A stretch of 64,000 nt of DNA, from assembly GCA_024516155.1 (NCBI GenBank), contig JAJJXM010000002.1:310001-374000 (forward strand), given 5' to 3'. The DNA comes from Pyronema omphalodes (lineage: Eukaryota > Ascomycota > Pezizomycetes > Pezizales > Pyronemataceae). The translations under genes and the position numbers were made by a program. The notes beneath the pieces are model-generated. The model saw only the letters and a program-made list of their open reading frames with translations, was not told the DNA's origin and made no database searches. Positions within the stretch are counted from its first letter, which is position 1; the number at the start of each line of letters is the position of its first letter. Shown here piece by piece: positions 1-11,041 of the stretch.

Positions 1-1260
1 AGAAGCGAGGGCGTATGTATTTAGCTAATTATTTGACCGACTTTCCGTGACGCCAAATTCCGTCAAGCGGCCGCAGCCTACCACATTCTGAAATACTCTG
101 GCATTGGTTCAATTCCCGAAAGGATAACCCATAATTTAGATAGTTTATTTAGAATTACAGGTAGTCAAGTAGTTTCTACTAAGAACTTGATGATCCATTA
201 ACTGTATGTTTTAAGTAGCTCTGGAAGCGCATGGGATGTAACTACGAGTGGTCGATGGAGGTCTTATCTCAGTTACAAAATGTCTTAAACGGACTGTTGG
301 ACAAGATCATTCACGTTATATAGAAGAATGTATTCTAATAAAGCCTCTCGAGACATAGAAGAGACATCTGTGGCGCTGTTCAATCTCGCACCACAATCAC
401 GGCCGCTTATGCAATGTGCCAAGATCGAGTGACATCTTATGCTACCACTAGGTTGCACGCCCTCCATAGGCCTCGGTCAGAGGATGATTAATAAATAACT
501 AAATTAATAAGCGAGCGGCACAATTTTGATCTTTCCAAATATCTCCAATAGAAAATTAGCATTAACGTAAACAAACAAAACGATTATATGCACAAATCTG
601 GAGTCAATCCTAAGAATACAGGACGCCCTGCTACTAAGTTATGCATGTATGAATGGGACTCCCGTAACGGGCACAACTTATTATCGGTCAAGCACGCTGC
701 ACTATTGGTTTTTTAATATTAATTTTGAGCTATCCTCGTGGACTTTCATTTTCACATAATGAGGGTACACACGGCTCAAATCTATTGGCATTAATATTTA
801 TGCGGTCCATCGGTTTAGTCTGGGCATCTTCAGCATGCGTACAACAACAATCAGCCTAATCTTAGTAAAAAGAATAATATGTTACTTTAAATCATTGAAT
901 AAGAGGTGTTTATCATTCAAATAGTTGCCAGATCTAAATTGTGCCCCTCCCTAGGCAGGGGGGAGAGATTATGGTCGATGAATTTTAATAAGCTTGTAAC
1001 CTGGTTTTTAACGAGCAATCCCCATACCAACAGGAATTGGAGTTCAGCCGAAGGACTTTTAAAGCCTCGTTCTCATCTCATCGGGATATTTTCTTCTAGT
1101 ATGGATAATAGACATGGATATAAGAGTGTAGCCATCGCACCAATTATTGATAGATATAATTCAATGAAAGGTCTGCGAATAAGTACACAAGCACGGCGAA
1201 CTTGATAGACTGGTAACTTGCAACCCAACATATTAACTCATTCATACATAACGCACAACA
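1..1260. other. AT-rich intergenic stretch, no gene seen
   Basis: I see no convincing coding region here. The longest open frames (about 60 and 99 codons) have no recognisable family signature, no coherent composition and no plausible splice partners. The right end is the 3' flank of the tannase gene on the minus strand. A B-box-like string near 105-115 does not fold into a tRNA. Confidence 0.6.
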
Positions 1261-2829
1261 TTAAGGAACACATTCCCAGCTCTCTGCCTTTCTCCAATCC
1301 CCACCCTCCTTCAGCACACTCTTCTCCGGGTAAGGACAATGTACTCTTTGCGCCTCAACCGTTCCATTCACAATGTTCGTTCCAATGATCTGCTCTGGCG
1401 CCTTTCCATTCTCAACCCAATCAACCAGTGCCAATAAAATATTATGTTCCTTATCCTTCGGGATCCCTGTCTGCTGTCTTCCAATCTGTCCGAACCTATC
1501 CGCCCCAACACCACCTCCACAATGATCCATTCCGGGCGCCATAAACAAACGGTAGAATTGCGAAACCTTCGACTGCCCCATCGTTCGTACAACTCCATCG
1601 TAGTATCTTGCAGAGTTACCAGAGGGAATCAATGGATCAGCTCGGCCGTGGTAGGAAATAACTTTTCCACCTCGCTTAGCAAAAGCCGACAGGTCCTGTT
1701 TCCAGGTCGAGATGTTTCCGGGGTTCAACGCATCTGCCGCAGCAATAGTCTGCAGCCCAAAATCGGATCCGGTATAAGAGGTATCATTGTAAATCACGTA
1801 CTTAGCCCAATCCAAAGCGAATTGGAAAAGGTTCCCTGAGAAAGTCATAGTTGCATATCCCCCAAAATCCGCTCCGGGTTCATAGCGGGGATAAAGTAGC
1901 TTCCCATCCATTCCATAAATTGGCTCAAAAATCCTTCTGATAATCTCCGCCTGTTGGGGTGTAAGACATAAGTCTTTCTTTGACTCAGAACAGAGCATAG
2001 CTTCCGGGCGGTAGATACATTGATCTGGATGGTCGATGATACCGTCTTTTACCCCATCGATAAGATCACACTGGGAGATAACATCCCTTCCCACCGCCGC
2101 TAGTAGTTCTTTTCCAATAATCGGTTTTCCTCCAGGCGCTCCATTGTATCGTGACAAAATTCCCGACCATCCAAGAAGGTGATTAAAATCAAAAGCCGGT
2201 GCTCCTGCCAAAATCCCATCGAAATCCCCAGGAAAGTCTTGGGCACTCTTAAACCCCTGTCTACCACCAGTAGAACAGCCTACATAGTAAGCCTTCGTTT
2301 GTTTCCTCCCATAATACCGCTTCACTATCTCCTTCACCATATCAGACTCAGTATGAATGGCCCGCCATGCAAAATCGGTTATAACTTCAGGAGCATTCAA
2401 AAATGGAGCTCCTCCAGTACCGTTGTGGCCGTTGTTGGATCCTACTACGGCGAAATTGTAGGAAGAGAGGTAGTTGAGGTTGGCATAGTCGATACATCCA
2501 TTTAACCCGCCGTTCCCAACAACGGAGGTACGCCCACTCCAGTCATCCGGTAGCCAGAGCTCCATTTGGACTTGCGAGCTGGTGGTGGTGTTTACGAGCA
2601 GGGAGAGACGGCATAGTGATGCAGCAGCGGTGGTGCTTTGGTCGCAGGTAGGATCGGCGCCGGGGAGGGAGAAGGTTTGGTTACCGGAGAGGTGTGTGGT
2701 ATGGAGGACTTTTGTATTGGGGAGGTTGAGGGAAGCGCCGAAGGAGACGCAGTGGTCGGCGGTGGGTTTGGCGTTTGAGGCACCCAAGGCCAATGGGAGG
2801 AACGGTAGGAGACGGATGGGATTTACCAT
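1261..2829 (-). CDS. Secreted tannase / feruloyl esterase family hydrolase
   Basis: Single-exon member of the tannase/feruloyl esterase family, serine hydrolases that cleave gallate or hydroxycinnamate esters of plant polyphenols and cell walls outside the cell. Numbered from the upstream ATG at 2865, the protein shows GCSTGG (nucleophile S198 next to C197), HGRADPLIP (D410) and GMDHCGG (H448 next to C449). This is the CS-D-HC arrangement in which a disulfide ties Ser and His together. An Asp-rich DLIDGVKDGIID loop at about 268-278 matches the family's calcium site. I prefer the ATG at 2829 (522 aa) because it opens directly on a signal peptide (MVNPIRLLPFLPLALG). The in-frame ATG at 2865 would put twelve residues in front of it. 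Tannase and feruloyl esterase cannot be told apart from sequence alone. Several NxT/NxS sites fit a secreted glycoprotein. The single-exon structure contrasts with the intron-rich neighbour. Confidence 0.93.
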   Translation of the reverse strand: MVNPIRLLPFLPLALGASNAKPTADHCVSFGASLNLPNTKVLHTTHLSGNQTFSLPGADPTCDQSTTAAASLCRLSLLVNTTTSSQVQMELWLPDDWSGRTSVVGNGGLNGCIDYANLNYLSSYNFAVVGSNNGHNGTGGAPFLNAPEVITDFAWRAIHTESDMVKEIVKRYYGRKQTKAYYVGCSTGGRQGFKSAQDFPGDFDGILAGAPAFDFNHLLGWSGILSRYNGAPGGKPIIGKELLAAVGRDVISQCDLIDGVKDGIIDHPDQCIYRPEAMLCSESKKDLCLTPQQAEIIRRIFEPIYGMDGKLLYPRYEPGADFGGYATMTFSGNLFQFALDWAKYVIYNDTSYTGSDFGLQTIAAADALNPGNISTWKQDLSAFAKRGGKVISYHGRADPLIPSGNSARYYDGVVRTMGQSKVSQFYRLFMAPGMDHCGGGVGADRFGQIGRQQTGIPKDKEHNILLALVDWVENGKAPEQIIGTNIVNGTVEAQRVHCPYPEKSVLKEGGDWRKAESWECVP

Positions 2830-5107
2830 GGCGAAGGTGATATTGGATAGCTGAAGAAAATCCATTTTTGTGGATGTATTGGGAGATTATGTACCAAATC
2901 CTTCGTGAGAGCCGGAAATTGGAATATATTGAACATTTCTAGGTTCAGGAAATCCGGGGAAACTGCCGTCGGCTGTGGGGAAGTAATTGGCCCGAATTGG
3001 ACGGATTGGGGATCCCAGCGGAGAATATTATGTGAGAGTATACACTGGGAGAGATTCTCACTGGGGTTTTGTTGATGCTGGGATTCTGTGAAGATCACGG
3101 ATATAAAACGTGCCGGGATATTGTGGGGTAAGACGCTAGGCCCACTGTGCAGGAACCCACGGCTGCCCGCATCGGCAGACCCATCTATCGTCGTCGGGTA
3201 AATCTTCGTCCTTGAAGAATCCTGGAGACGAGCATTTCTCCACCAGTAGAATGATGTTGGACTCAGAAATAGATAAACCGGATGGATTTGACAAGCAGAT
3301 TTGTAAATGCCGATGCAATTTGGGTAATGTAAGGTCAAATTTGTGGGGCTAGGCGAAGGACTGAGTCCTCGTTTGACATAAACAATACATTTTGGATATA
3401 CCTTTGTATAACATTGTAAGATAAATTCAAGTTGGCTGTTGAGGAGAAATGTCCCAGCTTATGCCGAAAAGTAATGCACGGCTCAAAGCCACTAAGACAT
3501 CCGTATTATCCCAGGTGTAAGTATCAATTGGCTATTGATTATTGCCTTGAATCCCAATTCAGAGTTTCTAGCCAAGCGATGATGTTAATTTCCTGCCAAG
3601 TCTAAGGTCAATCGACGTTAAGACCAAGCTATCCTCAGTAAACTTCCGGATCTGCAGTCAGCCACTCACCGGCAGATTGTTAGGGCAAGGGCATGATTCC
3701 CGACCGCACCTCTCAGCACATTCACGCTGACAGCGGACAGCAGGTGATGACTCGCGATTACTCGTCGTTTGTGGAAACTTCACCGTTTTGGACAGACAAG
3801 CCGAAATATCATGTATTGACAGCTATTTTTTCGATTGACCCTAGAAACATATCAATACAAGTTCCTTATCTAATTCGAACACTATTTAAGGGAGACTCAC
3901 TACATATACCATACAGTCGGAAGACTTGGAACAACACGCAAAGCCTGGTGATTTGCAAGTATAAGACGACATGTTCTGATCATCACTTTGCCGATGATTG
4001 ATATCTTCGGCTCATAATAGGTATATGAAATTTCAAGTGATATTATGGGACTGTTAACAGTCATCTAGTCCCGTGTAAGAATGTTACGGGCGGAGCGGAA
4101 AGTGAAGTCTGAGAGAAGACTACAGTCACCTTTCCCGCAGTGACGCAGCTCTCTTAATTTCGCTCTACAAAATATGCTGCAGTTTAGCAGATCCTAGAAC
4201 GAGGAAGTACTCTATATTGAGAGTAACATACAACGCTGCCGACAAGGACCAGAATGACAACCTGTGACTGGGAAAATGCTTCAATAAGGACAAGACCAAT
4301 TGAAGGACAGGCTGGTAAGTAGTGACGGAATATTGTTATGTAGTTTGTAACTTTATCTTTCAATTTATAGTACCAGTACACAGGTAACCATGACCAAAAC
4401 TCTTTGATTCACAACATTCTACTCGCCACTCAATCACACTGACCATTCACAGCGCCGTCTTACTCACCCACCTCCGGGTATCACTCGATCTTGCCCCCAC
4501 AGAGCGGCTATGACGCCATCGTACCTTGATCCTAAATTTGTTTCATGACGGCCCGGACTTGTGGGCGAATGTGGGGAAATCGTAGTTACAGTACCGAACG
4601 TTTGGTCAAAATAGTGTTAAATGTCAAAATCCCGTGACTTGAATTCCTGGGTGTAAGCCACGCTGGGACCGGAGCGTTTTAAGGGCTCAAACGATCACAG
4701 GATCAAACCGGAGTATGTTTATTTCATCGGCAGTACGCAACTGGTGCCTATGTAACATGTTCACATCACTCGGCTCGTTAACTCATCACCCTGCGGAACC
4801 AGCGAAGTAGGGACATAACATATATTCAAGGAAAGATTCGCGTAAACCAAGCATACAGTACACTGTAAAATCATCAACAAGAAAAGAAAGAGTGATCACA
4901 TCGTTCGATCCCGGTCAGGCGCAAAACTTTTTTCTATTCGCTGAATTAACTGCCGCAGCATAACCTTTGCTGGAAACCAAGCGCCAACGCCAGCTTTGGC
5001 AAGTATATCCCGGGGAGAATAATGGATGTCGCCTCCACCCAGCATTCCCGCTCCCCCAACACCAACTTCTACCTCAACTCCATAATCTAAACATGAGAAC
5101 TGAGTAT
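2830..5107. other. Intergenic region between tannase and CYT1
   Basis: About 2.3 kb without a supportable gene. The left part is the tannase promoter and 5' leader, and the right end is the CYT1 3' flank. Short open frames at 2823-3338 and 3693-4001 lack family similarity or splice context. A bulged hairpin lies at 4095-4138. Confidence 0.6.
4095..4138. repeat. Imperfect hairpin, intergenic
   Basis: The left arm begins GCGGAAAGTGA and continues AGTCT. After a GAGAGA loop, AGACT and TCACCTTTCCCGC pair back with small bulges, giving roughly 15-16 pairs. It could be a structured RNA, a terminator-like fold or part of an old element. No function is assigned. Confidence 0.4.
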
Positions 5108-6373
5108 TTATGCCTTGGGAGGGTTGTAGACGAGCTTGCGGGTCTTGATCGGGGCCCACTTGTAACGCTTGACCCAGATGGAGAGGGCCAAAAGGACAGC
5201 GGTGACGGTCAAAGCCTTCATTCCCATCTTCTTGCGGTCGTCCATCTCGGGCTCGGCGGCCCAGTTGAGGAACTCGGTGACGTCCTTGGCCATCTGGGAG
5301 GTGGTGGCGGGAGTTCCGTCATCGTACTCAACAAGTCCGTCGTAAAGGACACGGGCCATGGCAATACCTTAATCCAGTCAGCACGAAAATTCCATGTAGG
5401 GAATCAAGATATTTACCAGTTCCGGGGAAGTAGGGGTTGAAGTTCAATCCGGGGGAAACGGAGGCTCCCGCAGGGGGCTCGTCAGGGTATCCGGTCAAGA
5501 GGGAAAAGACGTAGTCACATCCTCCGTGACGTCCCTTGATGATGAGGGACAAGTCGGGAGGGAGAGCTCCCTGGTTGGCAGCACGGGCAGCCTGCTCGTT
5601 GGCGTAGGGAGCGGGGATGTAGTCGGAAAGCTTTCCGGCGCGCTTGAGGATATCTCCAACATCGTTGGGCTCGTCGTCGTACTCGTTCTCCTCAGCCATA
5701 GCCTTGACCTCATCGACGGTGTGAGTGACACCGACGAGGGCGCGCCATGGGACACGGCTCAAAGAGTGGCAGGAGGCGCAGACCTCGCGGTAGACCTGGA
5801 AACCACGGCGGAGACTGGATGTATATCAGATATCTGTGCTGGAAGTTGCTGGGGTTTCGAATGCAACTCACGCGGCGTGGTCGAAGGTAGCACTCCAGGC
5901 CTGGTGGGCCCAAGGGTACTTGGTAGCGTGCAATCTGTAGAATCATATGTTAGCATGCGTCTTCAACTTCCCCTCCCCCACCGACATGCAAAACCGCCCC
6001 AGAATAAACGTACCCCTCCTCAGCGGGAGTAGCGGCGTAAAGGTCCGCGACACCGTACTGCTGGACATACCAAGCAGCAGATCCAATAGCGGCAGCGGTA
6101 GCTACGGTACCGGCGATGTTCAAGTTGCGGGGAGTGGCCGACTCAGAAGCAGAAGTGTGGGCAGACCGCTGTGCAGTGTCGTTAGCATCGGGTTCGTACA
6201 GTTGCTGGCTCCATCTTGAGATTCAACCGACTCGATCGATACGACCTCGGGCGTCTTGGATACGGGTATGCCGAATATCTCGATGTAGCCTCGGAGACCT
6301 GGAAGAGACCTACCCTGGCGGTCTGGCGAGGAATTGACCTCAAAGTCGAGCGAATCGTCTGGCGGGCGAGCAT
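5108..6373 (-). CDS. CYT1: Cytochrome c1, heme protein of respiratory complex III
   Basis: Nuclear gene for cytochrome c1, which passes electrons from the Rieske protein to cytochrome c in the mitochondrial bc1 complex. Exons: 6373-6314, 6168-6014, 5934-5872, 5814-5417 and 5367-5108. All introns are GT-AG (49-145 bp) and the joined frame is 311 codons. Exon 1 encodes a basic, hydroxylated matrix-targeting start ([20 protein letters not shown]), followed by an Ala-rich sorting helix in exon 2. Exon 4 carries the heme attachment motif CASCH, then [10 protein letters not shown] and the acidic region. The axial-ligand context [10 protein letters not shown] spans the last splice junction. The C-terminal membrane anchor ([20 protein letters not shown]) and the ending KLVYNPPKA are canonical. 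The size matches the family. Confidence 0.97.
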
Positions 6374-7258
6374 TTCGGTATGGAATGACGGAACCCTGCC
6401 TGGTTGGTTGAAGGGAGTGGAGAGGCTGCGGCGGAGGCAGAGGTGCTTTTGATTGATGTGGTGGTGGGAAAGATCGGAAGAGGTGATCTTTTGCTTGCGC
6501 TAAGCCGGGCGTGAACGGTAGCCAGAAAGTTGAGGGATAACGGAGAATGGCAACGTGCGTATTTTCCAGCACTGAGAAAGCCGCAATTCACGCCGGCTGA
6601 TTGGTCGGAGGAAGCCGGCTGACAGAGAAGAGGATTATCGCCTTATTAAGCAACGATTTCGAGCGCCTTTCTTGGACTTAATTATCCTTCTTGGCGAATT
6701 TTGAGGAAAAATTTGTTTATTCTTTGCTTGAAAAAAAAAAAGTGGAAGGAAAAAGTGGAATGTGGGGTTGTTTTGTGGCTTCCATTTCTTCCACTTGGAG
6801 AAGCGGGAGACAGAGAGAGCACGGCTGAGTCAGCGGAAGTGACAGCCGCCGCAGAGCCGCAAGGCTTGGTATGCATGCACCGCCACAAATACGCCACATT
6901 ATCTGCAGTCGAGTCCAGCCTCCGCCATGCGCCACACTTATCCGGCAGCGTGCTGTAACGGAAGGTTTGGCCGTTTCGCCTTGTCAAAGGAGTCTTGGTC
7001 TATTGCTCTTAGCAGAAGGTTCCACTCACGACATAGTACGGTAATACACACTCGGAAATCTACGCATCCAGCCGCATCAAAACTGTCCTTTTCGCACCCA
7101 GTCATCGCCGCGTCAGCTGTTACGAAACGCACAAACTCTTCCCTTTACAAAAACATCACATTTGCACATCGAAGAGCTTGGACCTGCCGCCCTATCACCC
7201 CCGACACCTTCGCTCCATCACCTAAACATAGTACGAGACATTATACAACACAGACACT
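6374..7258. promoter_or_regulatory. Divergent promoter region between CYT1 and PRA1
   Basis: About 0.9 kb separates the start codons of two genes transcribed away from each other, so it should hold both promoters. It contains a pyrimidine/purine-biased tract near 6720-6760. I recognise no specific factor site. Open frames here are shadows. Confidence 0.5.
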
Positions 7259-7902
7259 ATGTCGAGAATATCCATTCCTGTGAGCCTGATCTCTGAGAGA
7301 TTCGGTTTGAACCGTTTCACTGTGAGCTACACCATGAGCTATCGCCTCGGGATGTTCATCACCTAATCGTGTTCTACAGGAGGGAGCTTCCCGCATGCCG
7401 CTCGCCAACCGCTTCTCAAACATTAAACCCCTTGGTGAATTCTTCGACCTCAAGAGGATTTCAAAGCCCCAGAACTTTAACGAAGTTCAAAGCCGTGCTT
7501 CCTACAACTTGTCCTACTTTGCTAGCAACTATGCCTGTGTATTTGCTATCCTTAGCATCTACTCCCTGCTTACCAACCTTCTTTTACTTTTTGTGATTCT
7601 TTTGGTTGCCGGTGGTATGTGGGGTATTGGTAAACTAGGTGGACGCGATCTCGAAATTGGTATGTTTACCCATTTAGCTGACCGTGCCCGGACAGTGAGC
7701 TAATTCTGTTTCAGGCTCTATCAAAGCTACCACCTCCCAGCTCTACACGACTATGATCTGTCTTGCTGTTCCCCTTGGACTCTTTGCATCCCCTATCTCA
7801 ACCGTTCTTTGGCTTATTGGAGCTTCTGGAGTATGCATCCTCGGCCACGCATCGTTCATGGACAAGCCGATCGAGAACGCTTTCTCGGAGGAGGCGGTCT
7901 AG
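7259..7902 (+). CDS. PRA1: PRA1/Yip3-family prenylated Rab acceptor
   Basis: PRA1 (Yip3) proteins are small four-span Golgi/ER membrane proteins that bind prenylated Rab GTPases and help load them onto membranes. Exons: 7259-7279, 7380-7659 and 7715-7902, joined to 162 aa. Exon 1 is only seven codons (MSRISIP) before a GTGAGC donor. Exon 2 supplies RISKPQNFNEVQSRASYNLS and the first hydrophobic pair. Exon 3 supplies the second pair and the FMDKPIENAFSEEAV end. The RxSYNLSYF and GRDLEIG contexts are typical of the family. The tiny first exon is inferred from frame and donor quality; without it the protein would start at the ATG at 7395. A second frame on the same strand is open through the last exon into the next gene. 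Confidence 0.93.
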
Positions 7903-7946
7903 GGGTCGCTCCACAAGCTCCAGAAAACAGTGAAAGATATCGACCA

Positions 7947-8870
7947 ATGGGGGGGAGAGGTGTTGGAAGTCAGGCGTCGTCGGGGGTAGCAGAGGGGTAT
8001 GTACGAAATAGGGTCGTGTCTGAGGGAAGCGGAAGAGTAGGTGGAGGAGTTATGAGTACTAAAAATTCTTACGATCGTTTTCAACAAAATAACAGTTCAA
8101 ACAGCAGCGTTGGCATAGTTTTGCCGAAAAATAATAATAGAGTTAACCATGATGTCTTGGTGGAGAGGGCTAGAAAAAAGATTGAGGAGGCACAGAAAAC
8201 AGGGGCTACGTCTTTGGAGCTGGAGGAGGAGGAGTTGGATGCGTGGCAAAAGTATCAAGAGAGGGAGGAGAAGATCAAGAAGGGGATTGCAGCACAGGCA
8301 GAGAGGGAAGCAAAGAGGAAGATTGCTGCGCCGTTGGGATATCCATCAACTACAAGGCCCAGCGCACTATCGGCACCCGGATTCTCGACCTCAGGTTCAA
8401 CACGCAGTGCATCAACTTCCCGCCTACCGGATGCACTTTCGTCTTCACCATACTTTGCCGCGCCGCCATCACCTTCACTAGCTGGCTCATTCCCTGTCGA
8501 CGAGTCCAACTCCAAAAAAGCAACCGATTCGGTGCAATCTCGGGCCGGAGCTTTCGAGGATCCAGATGCTTCCAAAGACCCCAATGCACCTAAACGCTCT
8601 TATTACCGCTATTTCCCCCCTGAACCGCCTTCTCCACCTCGTGTGATAAAGGCGGAGCATCTGGAGGTCACCTACAATCCGGGAGGTTTCTACAGCGAGG
8701 GTGAAATCGACGAGTTGCGTCAAGAAATTGTCAACGGTCTCCAAGCCAGCAACACGCCGAATAGGGCCATTAGTTCTCCATTCTTAGACGCCGATGCAGA
8801 AGTTCGACGACAGAAGCGTGCCGAGGCGAGGTTGGAACTCTCACGGAGTAAGCATGGGCATCAGAGGTAG
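7947..8870 (+). CDS. Hypothetical low-complexity protein with charged helix
   Basis: I cannot assign a family. The frame encodes a Gly/Ser-rich N-terminus, a charged, probably coiled-coil helix beginning near NHDVLVERARKKIEEAQ and continuing through TSLELEEEELDAWQKYQ to a Lys/Glu stretch, a Ser/Pro/Ala-rich middle, then a more ordered tail (KRSYYRYFPPEPPSPPR ... EVTYNPGGFYSEGEIDELRQ) and a basic end (RRQKRAEARLELSRSKHGHQR). The start is uncertain. The ATG at 7947 gives 307 aa and lies 44 bp after the PRA1 stop. The ATG at 8052 gives 272 aa and leaves 149 bp. The frame is open upstream to 7704, through PRA1 exon 3, in another phase. The composition and the ordered tail argue for a real protein. 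Its promoter must lie within PRA1, or it shares a transcript with it. Confidence 0.7.
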   Translation: MGGRGVGSQASSGVAEGYVRNRVVSEGSGRVGGGVMSTKNSYDRFQQNNSSNSSVGIVLPKNNNRVNHDVLVERARKKIEEAQKTGATSLELEEEELDAWQKYQEREEKIKKGIAAQAEREAKRKIAAPLGYPSTTRPSALSAPGFSTSGSTRSASTSRLPDALSSSPYFAAPPSPSLAGSFPVDESNSKKATDSVQSRAGAFEDPDASKDPNAPKRSYYRYFPPEPPSPPRVIKAEHLEVTYNPGGFYSEGEIDELRQEIVNGLQASNTPNRAISSPFLDADAEVRRQKRAEARLELSRSKHGHQR

Positions 8871-9217
8871 TTAATTAATATTCTGGCGTCATGGATAGAT
8901 GGGCTTGTTTTCTGTTTTCTGTTTTTCTTTTTCTGTTCTTGCTTTCTTGCAAATAGATATTGTATGGTTTTCATTTTTTAATAAGAGATAAGCTTTTTTT
9001 TTGTTTGCGTTCCAAACCTGTGGCAAATTGTGACTTTGGATGTTGTTACCCTCGGCCGAAGTCTGACGGCGAGTGTGACTTCCCGTCCATCGCTTGTGTC
9101 GCCCGATGTCATCGCCAAGCCACACAGTTCCCATAGCTATCTTCAGCTCTAAACTGATACGTTTCCTTTCGATCAGCAACCCTCAACACGTACGATCATT
9201 CAACCACAACGCCCACA

Positions 9218-10345
9218 ATGCGGTTGCTATCCGTCCTTTTGCTAATTGCCTTCAGCGCAATCGCAATTGCCCAATGGTCCGCTGAAGGTAATTTACTTCA
9301 ACACAACTTGTGCACCGCGCCCGTTGTGTAAAGCTTCGTACTGACACGTGCCATCTTCTCCATAGACCATGAAATCTTCCGTCTCCGCGAAGAATTAATT
9401 AAATACGAAGGCGCCAACACGACCTTCTATTCCTTTATGGGAGGCCAGCCCTCCTCCTCAACCGAAGAACTCCACCGTCTTTTCCGTAAAACCTCCGCCA
9501 GACTACACCCCGATAAATTCAAGCCCAACCCTCAGCTCACCCGGTCTCAAAACAACGCCGCCCGTAAACTCGCTAATGAACGTTATGCCCGCCTTGGTGT
9601 TATCGCCAAGCTCATGGCAGGTCCTCAAAGGGATCGTTACGATCACTTCTTGAAGAATGGCTTCCCGAAATACAAGAAGGGAGGCTATGCATATGAACGT
9701 TTTAGACCGGGAATGGCTATGGTTTTACTTATCCTCTGGGGAATCTGTGGAGCTACCCACTACGTCATCTTGAAGGGAAGTGAAAGCCAGCACAGAAAAC
9801 ATATGCAGCGCATTATCGACGAGGCTAGAAATGGATCCTGGGGCGCTACCGCTGCTGTTCCTAGAATCGTTGAGCTTGATTCCGATGACTCTGGCTCTGA
9901 GAGACGTAAGCCGAAGAAGGGTGCTAAGGCTGATCCCTCGGCTCCTAAGGTTCGCAAGTATGTTGCGGATAATGGAAAGGTCTTTATGGTCCAGCAGACT
10001 GGTGAGGTTTTCTTGGTCGATGGTAATGAGGAATTTTTGTTGGACCTCAATGATATTCCTAAGGCTACCTTGGGACGTACCTGCTTGTTTACCTGGCCCC
10101 GTGGAATTTACAACATCACTCTCGGTCGGGTCTTTGGACGCATCGGAGATGCTAAGCCTGTTACCGAGACTGATGAAGAGGAGGAAGAGGAAGAGGAAGC
10201 CGAGGAGGCCACCGCCACCGGAGCTTCAGCTACCAAGAAGGCGACTTCTGCAAAGAAGGGTGTTGCCAAGAAGATCGAGAAGGGAGGAGATGGAATGCCT
10301 AGACGGAGAACAAAGACTAGAGCTGCAAAGAAGGAAAAGGAGTAG
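9218..10345 (+). CDS. ERJ5: ERj5-type ER membrane J-protein
   Basis: Fungal Erj5 is a type-I ER membrane protein with a lumenal J domain that acts with Kar2/BiP in protein folding. Exons 9218-9287 and 9366-10345 (78-bp intron) give 349 aa. Residues 1-18 form a signal peptide (MRLLSVLLLIAFSAIAIA). The J domain follows, with HPD at residues 71-73 (SARLHPDKFKP) and a preceding YSFMG helix. A transmembrane helix lies at about 139-159 (GMAMVLLILWGICGATHYVI). The cytosolic half carries an acidic run (ETDEEEEEEEEAEE) and a very basic Lys-rich tail. Start choice is secure because exon 1 encodes only the signal sequence. It ends 270 bp from the convergent CTF8 stop. Confidence 0.95.
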
Positions 10346-10615
10346 ATATAAACCTGTATCTTTTTTTCTTTCTTATGCTTTCTTATCTAATTTTGTGTTT
10401 TCTCAAAAATGCGGAGCGTTAAAAATGTTTGTTTAACTTCTAGGGTTTTATGGTGCTATGTTCGGAGGATTAAAAAAAATAAAAGTAATAATGTATTAGG
10501 AACTAGGGATGGATTAATAAATCAATAAAAGTCTCCTATTCCCTTCTCGGAAATTCATATTCATCTCAATATCCCCAGCTCTTCTTATCACAATAACCAT
10601 ATCTCCAACTCCCCT

Positions 10616-11041
10616 CTAAACCCCCACCATACCCTTCGTAACCGGTTCCGGTCTCCCCGCAAAAACCACCTTCCAATACACCACCTCCACAATCTCCAAC
10701 TCCTCCCCGCTCCACTTTTCCTCCTCCGTCTCCATAATATCCATATTCACATCCCCCCTCTCCCTCCGTCGTAACACTCCCAACGGCGTCCCCAACTTCT
10801 TCATCTCCCCCAACATCCGTTGATGAGACCCAATATATAACCAAACCTTCTTCCCCTTCTCCTTATCGTCGTCTTGGGGAAATATAAATGTCCCGATCAA
10901 AGATCCGTCGTTAGGATGGTTTATGGTGCCTTGAAGCTCTATTATTGCTAGACCTGATGGTGTTTGGAGGAGCTGTGGTAAGGGGTTGGAAACAGTGGCG
11001 GGAGGGGTGGAAGGGGATAGGTACAGGGGGATTGAGGGCAT
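10616..11041 (-). CDS. CTF8: Ctf8, subunit of the Ctf18-RFC clamp loader
   Basis: Single-exon 141-aa protein. Ctf8 joins Dcc1 and Ctf18 in the alternative replication factor C complex that acts on PCNA in sister-chromatid cohesion and fork signalling. Family landmarks are PSGLAIIELQGTIN near the N-terminus, the glycine-turn strand IGTFIF, a KKVWLYIGSHQRMLGEMKKL segment that matches the conserved lysine-rich strand/turn, LGVLRR, and the final EELEIVEVVYWKVVFAGRPEP. Length agrees with other fungal Ctf8 proteins (about 120-150 aa). It runs convergently with ERJ5. A MITE-like element begins about 270 bp upstream of its start codon and so may sit in its promoter. Confidence 0.9.
   Translation of the reverse strand: MPSIPLYLSPSTPPATVSNPLPQLLQTPSGLAIIELQGTINHPNDGSLIGTFIFPQDDDKEKGKKVWLYIGSHQRMLGEMKKLGTPLGVLRRRERGDVNMDIMETEEEKWSGEELEIVEVVYWKVVFAGRPEPVTKGMVGV

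Noticed and set aside
100..120. B-box-like GGTTCAATTCC
   Set aside because: Flanking bases do not pair as a T stem, and no D arm or acceptor is found upstream.
1368..2783. Frames on either strand inside the tannase gene
   Set aside because: Shadow frames of a well-supported gene.
7809..7946. Upstream start for the hypothetical gene at 7809
   Set aside because: The first codon there is TTG and the region is PRA1 exon 3 in another phase.
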